A program made the position numbers and the translations under genes. DNA of 7,343 nucleotides from Desulfuromonadaceae bacterium. Its GTDB lineage: Bacteria; Desulfobacterota; Desulfuromonadia; Desulfuromonadales; Geopsychrobacteraceae. Below are positions 5,138 to 7,343 of the stretch, piece after piece. Below the pieces are notes generated by a model that was not told the DNA's origin, ran no database searches, and saw nothing but the letters and a program-made list of their open reading frames with translations. Position 1 is the first letter of the stretch. Every line of letters starts with the position of its first letter. The stretch covers positions 1 through 7,343 of the forward strand of contig DAOWKG010000334.1 of NCBI GenBank assembly GCA_030639985.1, given 5' to 3'.

Positions 5138-6625
5138 TTAGCTGGCAGAACTTTCTTTTGCGGGGACCTGAACATCGACACTATCAGTTATTGGCGTTGA
5201 AATATTTTGGGCTTTTTGAGCGGGGTAACTTTCCAGACCAAATTTTTTCCGACGATAGCGTAACGTATCAAGGGTCAAACCCAGACACTTTGCCGCCTTG
5301 GTTTGATTGCCATCATAACGAGCCAAAGCCTGCTTAATATACTCTTTCTCAACCGCTTCAATACTGATTCCCTCTGGCGGCAAGGCAATCGTAGCCGCAA
5401 CAGGGACAGCACAACCAAAAACACAGCCACCAGTCTTGAGATTACTCGATCGAGTTTCCTGACAAAAGTGATCTACCGACAATATCCGTCCCTGCTCCAG
5501 CATCATGGCACGCTCTACCGCATTACGCAGTTCGCGAACATTACCGGGCCAATCGTAAGCCATCAACACTCGCATCGCCTCACTAGAGACCCCGACAACC
5601 GCACGTCCATATTCATCATTAAGCCGCTCGACAAAATATTCAACCATACTGGGAATACATTTTTTTCGTTCCCGCAGGGGTTTTATGGTGATAGTCATCA
5701 TATTTAATCGATAAAAGAGGTCTCCACGAAATGTTTTCTCTTCTACCATTTTTGACAAATCTTGATTCGTCGCTGCGATGATCCGGATATCAGCCTCTAT
5801 CTCCCTAGAACCACCAAGGCGACGAAACTTTCTATTTTCAATAATTTTTAAAACCTTAGCTTGCATATTTAGCGGCATATCTCCAATTTCATCCAGAAAT
5901 ACAGTGCCCCCTTCCGCTTGCTCAAAAACGCCAACTTCACGACTACCGGCATCAGTATATGCACCCTTTTCATGCCCGAATAACTCATTTTCCAACAAAT
6001 TATCGGGAATAGAAGCACAGTTAACCTCAACCATTGGTGCATCTTTTCGCGCACTAAGGTCGTGGATTCCGTGGGCAATCAACTCCTTTCCAGTACCACT
6101 TTCACCAAGAATAAGAATAGTTTTACAATCCTGCTGCGCACAGGTGTTCATGGTTTTAAAAATCTCAACCATTGACGGGCAGTTACCAACAAGTTTGTCG
6201 GGCAGGTTCTTTTTTCTAAGCTGCGGTTGGACAACGGCTATATCAGCTTCCAGATTTTTTCTAACAAATACTTTCTGGACTGACTGCTCCACCATATCCA
6301 TATTAAAAGGTTTGCCAATATAATCTTCCACCCCGAGGCTAAATGCTTGAAAAGCCAGATCGGAGTGAAAATTTGACGACAGAAAAATAATGGACAACTT
6401 ACTGTTAACGGCCTTTAGCTGCCCCAACAGCTGCAAGCCATCAATATCAGGCAGGGAGGCATCAAGGATAACCAAGTCGGGGTTAAAGCTTTCCAACTTA
6501 AGATTAGCATCGGCACCAGTATTCGAAATAGCTACGGCACAACCAATGCGCTTGAGCATTTTGGCCAGCGAATAACAAATCAAATTTTCAGCATCAACAA
6601 CCAAAACCCTACTAATATCCACCAC
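5138..6625 (-). CDS. Sigma-54-dependent response regulator (REC-AAA+-Fis HTH, NtrC/AtoC type)
   Basis: 495 aa. REC domain about 5-120: D11, phospho-acceptor D55 (LVILDASLPDIDG), S83 and K105 (GKPF); the usual second acidic residue of the DD pair is Ala12. AAA+ domain about 143-375: Walker A GESGTGKE (174-181), sigma-54-contact loop GAYTDA (221-226, canonical GAFTGA), Walker B GGTVFLDE (239-246), sensor I ATN (285-287), Arg finger region FRGDLFYRL (299-307), and GNVREL (361-366). The Fis-type helix-turn-helix at about 420-464 contains NQTKAAKCLGLTLDTLRYRRKKF. A linker carries C388, C401 and C405. It activates RNA polymerase-sigma-54 in response to phosphorylation; no histidine kinase is in the window. 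The start is GTG at 6625 or the adjacent GTG at 6622: GGAG (6630-6633) stands 4 bases from the first and 7 from the second, so 6622 may be the true start. Its likely target is the 2533-2549 promoter (inference). Confidence 0.92.
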   Translation of the reverse strand: MVDISRVLVVDAENLICYSLAKMLKRIGCAVAISNTGADANLKLESFNPDLVILDASLPDIDGLQLLGQLKAVNSKLSIIFLSSNFHSDLAFQAFSLGVEDYIGKPFNMDMVEQSVQKVFVRKNLEADIAVVQPQLRKKNLPDKLVGNCPSMVEIFKTMNTCAQQDCKTILILGESGTGKELIAHGIHDLSARKDAPMVEVNCASIPDNLLENELFGHEKGAYTDAGSREVGVFEQAEGGTVFLDEIGDMPLNMQAKVLKIIENRKFRRLGGSREIEADIRIIAATNQDLSKMVEEKTFRGDLFYRLNMMTITIKPLRERKKCIPSMVEYFVERLNDEYGRAVVGVSSEAMRVLMAYDWPGNVRELRNAVERAMMLEQGRILSVDHFCQETRSSNLKTGGCVFGCAVPVAATIALPPEGISIEAVEKEYIKQALARYDGNQTKAAKCLGLTLDTLRYRRKKFGLESYPAQKAQNISTPITDSVDVQVPAKESSAS

Positions 6626-6741
6626 TAATCTCCAGAAAGTTAGTCAACATAGCCATTCCAGTTCTTGACTTTTTTACTAAAGTAGCCCAAAGGTAACATA
6701 AAGCGTACAGCCTCACCAGCCAGAAAACCAAAAAACCCCAA

Positions 6742-6770
6742 TAAGCATATAAGTAATATTAATATGCTTA
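6742..6770. repeat. 9-bp inverted repeat upstream of the regulator
   Basis: TAAGCATAT (6742-6750) and its exact complement ATATGCTTA (6762-6770), separated by 11 bases that themselves hold the palindrome TAATATTA. It lies about 120-145 bases upstream of the regulator start and abuts the direct repeats. It may be an operator; evidence is sequence symmetry only. Confidence 0.4.
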
Positions 6771-6814
6771 AGTCTCAATGAGCAGATATCATAAAGCTTA
6801 AGAGACAATGAGCA
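6766..6814. repeat. Pair of 19-base near-direct repeats, 30-base period
   Basis: GCTTAAGTCTCAATGAGCA (6766-6784) and GCTTAAGAGACAATGAGCA (6796-6814) share the outer 7 and 8 bases exactly and differ only in the four central bases, TCTC against AGAC. The start-to-start distance of 30 bases is close to three helical turns, which would put both copies on the same DNA face. They are candidate tandem protein-binding sites upstream of the regulator gene. Confidence 0.5.
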
Positions 6815-6943
6815 CATAAGCAGTACTGATAAATATAAGTCACAACAAAGTAACCGCACACCCGAAGTTTATAAAAAACACGATCATCTATGGGTTAACG
6901 TATTAAAAATCAAAAAGTTACATTTTATTTAAAAATTAGTGTC

Positions 6944-6961
6944 GCCAAGGACTTTTTTGGC
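6944..6961 (-). terminator. Short hairpin after the NlpC/P60 gene, weak terminator candidate
   Basis: On the minus strand GCCAA and TTGGC form a 5-bp stem around an 8-base loop, about 40 bases after the peptidase stop, with an ATTTTT run roughly 8 bases further on. The stem is short and the T-run is offset, so confidence is low. Confidence 0.25.
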
Positions 6962-6999
6962 TAGAGATTGGATCTGAGAAAGAGAAAAGCACCGTCAAC

Positions 7000-7343
7000 C
7001 TAAAGGTAGCTTCTGCCACCAACATAGGTTTTTTTAAAAAAATTACTCGATAGTTTTGCCACCCGTACCGTTTTTCCGGTTCGGGGGGCGTGGATGAAGT
7101 TGCCATTACCAATGTACATGCCGACATGGGTAACCCGGGTTCCCCCTTTGGTGGCGAAAAAAACCAAGTCTCCCTGCCGTAAATTCTTTTTAGCAACATA
7201 GCGCCCCGCTTTGAATTGCGCTCGGGAATTACGCGGCAGGTTCAAGCCGTTCAAACGGTAACTAACCATCGTCAGACCACTGCAATCGAAGCCATTGCTA
7301 CGATCTTCACCACCCCAACGATAGGGGACACCAATAAACCGCC
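7000..7343 (-). CDS. NlpC/P60 (C40) peptidoglycan endopeptidase, 5'-truncated by the window edge
   Basis: 113 residues are visible, ending with TAG at 7000-7002; the frame stays open to the window edge, so the N-terminus and any signal peptide are missing. The ATG at 7269 is internal because coding continues upstream through VPYRWGGEDRSNGFDCSGLT. The catalytic Cys is in DCSG (codon 7282-7284), the catalytic His is in THVGMYIGNG 52 residues later, and the third polar residue is the His of FIHAPRTG. The RQGDLVFF motif between them is also typical. This family cleaves the gamma-D-Glu/diaminopimelate bond of peptide stems (D,L-endopeptidase, like Spr/MepS). It acts in the periplasm in cell-wall remodelling and has no evident functional tie to the cytochromes. 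Confidence 0.9.
   Translation of the reverse strand, partial: RFIGVPYRWGGEDRSNGFDCSGLTMVSYRLNGLNLPRNSRAQFKAGRYVAKKNLRQGDLVFFATKGGTRVTHVGMYIGNGNFIHAPRTGKTVRVAKLSSNFFKKTYVGGRSYL

Larger units (their letters stand above)
6626..6999. other. AT-rich 374-base intergenic region with repeats
   Basis: No gene is seen. This is the upstream region of the regulator and the downstream region of the cell-wall peptidase, both on the minus strand. It contains an inverted repeat (6742-6770), a direct repeat pair (6766-6814), then very AT-rich DNA (about 6820-6940) and a short hairpin at 6944-6961. I could not fix a convincing promoter for the regulator. A possible sigma-54 element has the wrong spacing. Confidence 0.5.

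Noticed and set aside
4561..5181. 206-aa minus-strand ORF opposite the end of the heptahaem gene
   Set aside because: Antisense shadow that also overlaps the regulator's 3' end in another frame; no recognisable domain.
6703..6717. Possible minus-strand sigma-54 promoter for the regulator (GG/GC elements)
   Set aside because: The GG and GC elements are 11 bases apart instead of 10, and the flanking bases fit the consensus poorly.
6766..6814. Two repeat units read as a CRISPR array
   Set aside because: Only two imperfect 19-base units with an 11-base gap; no cas genes; spacing too short for repeat-spacer units.

Overview
The window looks like a chromosomal piece of a metal-reducing or electroactive member of the Desulfuromonadota (Geobacter/Desulfuromonas-like). 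This rests on three tandem secreted multiheme c-type cytochromes, a sigma-54 activator of the style common in that phylum, and moderate GC with AT-rich intergenic DNA. The species cannot be named from the sequence.

Layout. (1) 1-884, plus: 3' part of a multiheme cytochrome whose reading frame is open from base 3. (2) 899-2296, plus, 14 bases later: a lipoprotein with a DUF4382-like N-terminal part and a C-terminal beta-propeller. (3) 2297-2606: intergenic control region with a short hairpin, a perfect 26-bp palindrome centred at 2400/2401 and a GG-N10-GC sigma-54 promoter at 2533-2549. (4) 2607-3794 and 3871-5022, plus: two more full-length paralogous cytochromes, separated by a 76-base spacer that is mostly a 19-bp perfect hairpin. 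(5) 5138-6625, minus, convergent: a REC-AAA+-Fis sigma-54-dependent response regulator. (6) 6626-6999: AT-rich intergenic DNA with an inverted repeat and a 19-base near-direct repeat at a 30-base period. (7) 7000-7343, minus: 3' part of an NlpC/P60 (C40) cell-wall peptidase.

Main reading. The order and context of the haem motifs in the 2607 gene match, motif by motif, what I remember of OmcS, the hexahaem nanowire cytochrome of Geobacter sulfurreducens: CxxCHTMHNS, CxxCH, GHN[IV]V, a third haem site with CHxxH, R[FI]L.G, CxxCHxxxH, LRHP, NCLSCHRAH-like, and a final CxxCH a few residues from the C-terminus. The second His of CHTMH is, as I recall, the inter-protomer haem ligand of OmcS, and it is kept in both complete proteins. 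In all three paralogs the third CxxCH is replaced by a conserved CX5CH (CAGxxGCH). The 3871 paralog also carries a seventh motif. From memory, the G. sulfurreducens omcS-omcT locus also has an NHL/beta-propeller gene and a sigma-54 response regulator next to it, so the whole window may be a divergent omcS-type nanowire locus.

How the parts may work together (inference): the response regulator binds an upstream site, possibly the 26-bp palindrome about 160 bases before the predicted start of transcription, and activates RNA polymerase-sigma-54 at the 2535/2548 promoter to make the 2607-3871 cytochrome pair. The intercistronic hairpin would tune the ratio of the two. The propeller lipoprotein would act at the outer membrane in secretion, maturation or anchoring of the cytochromes.
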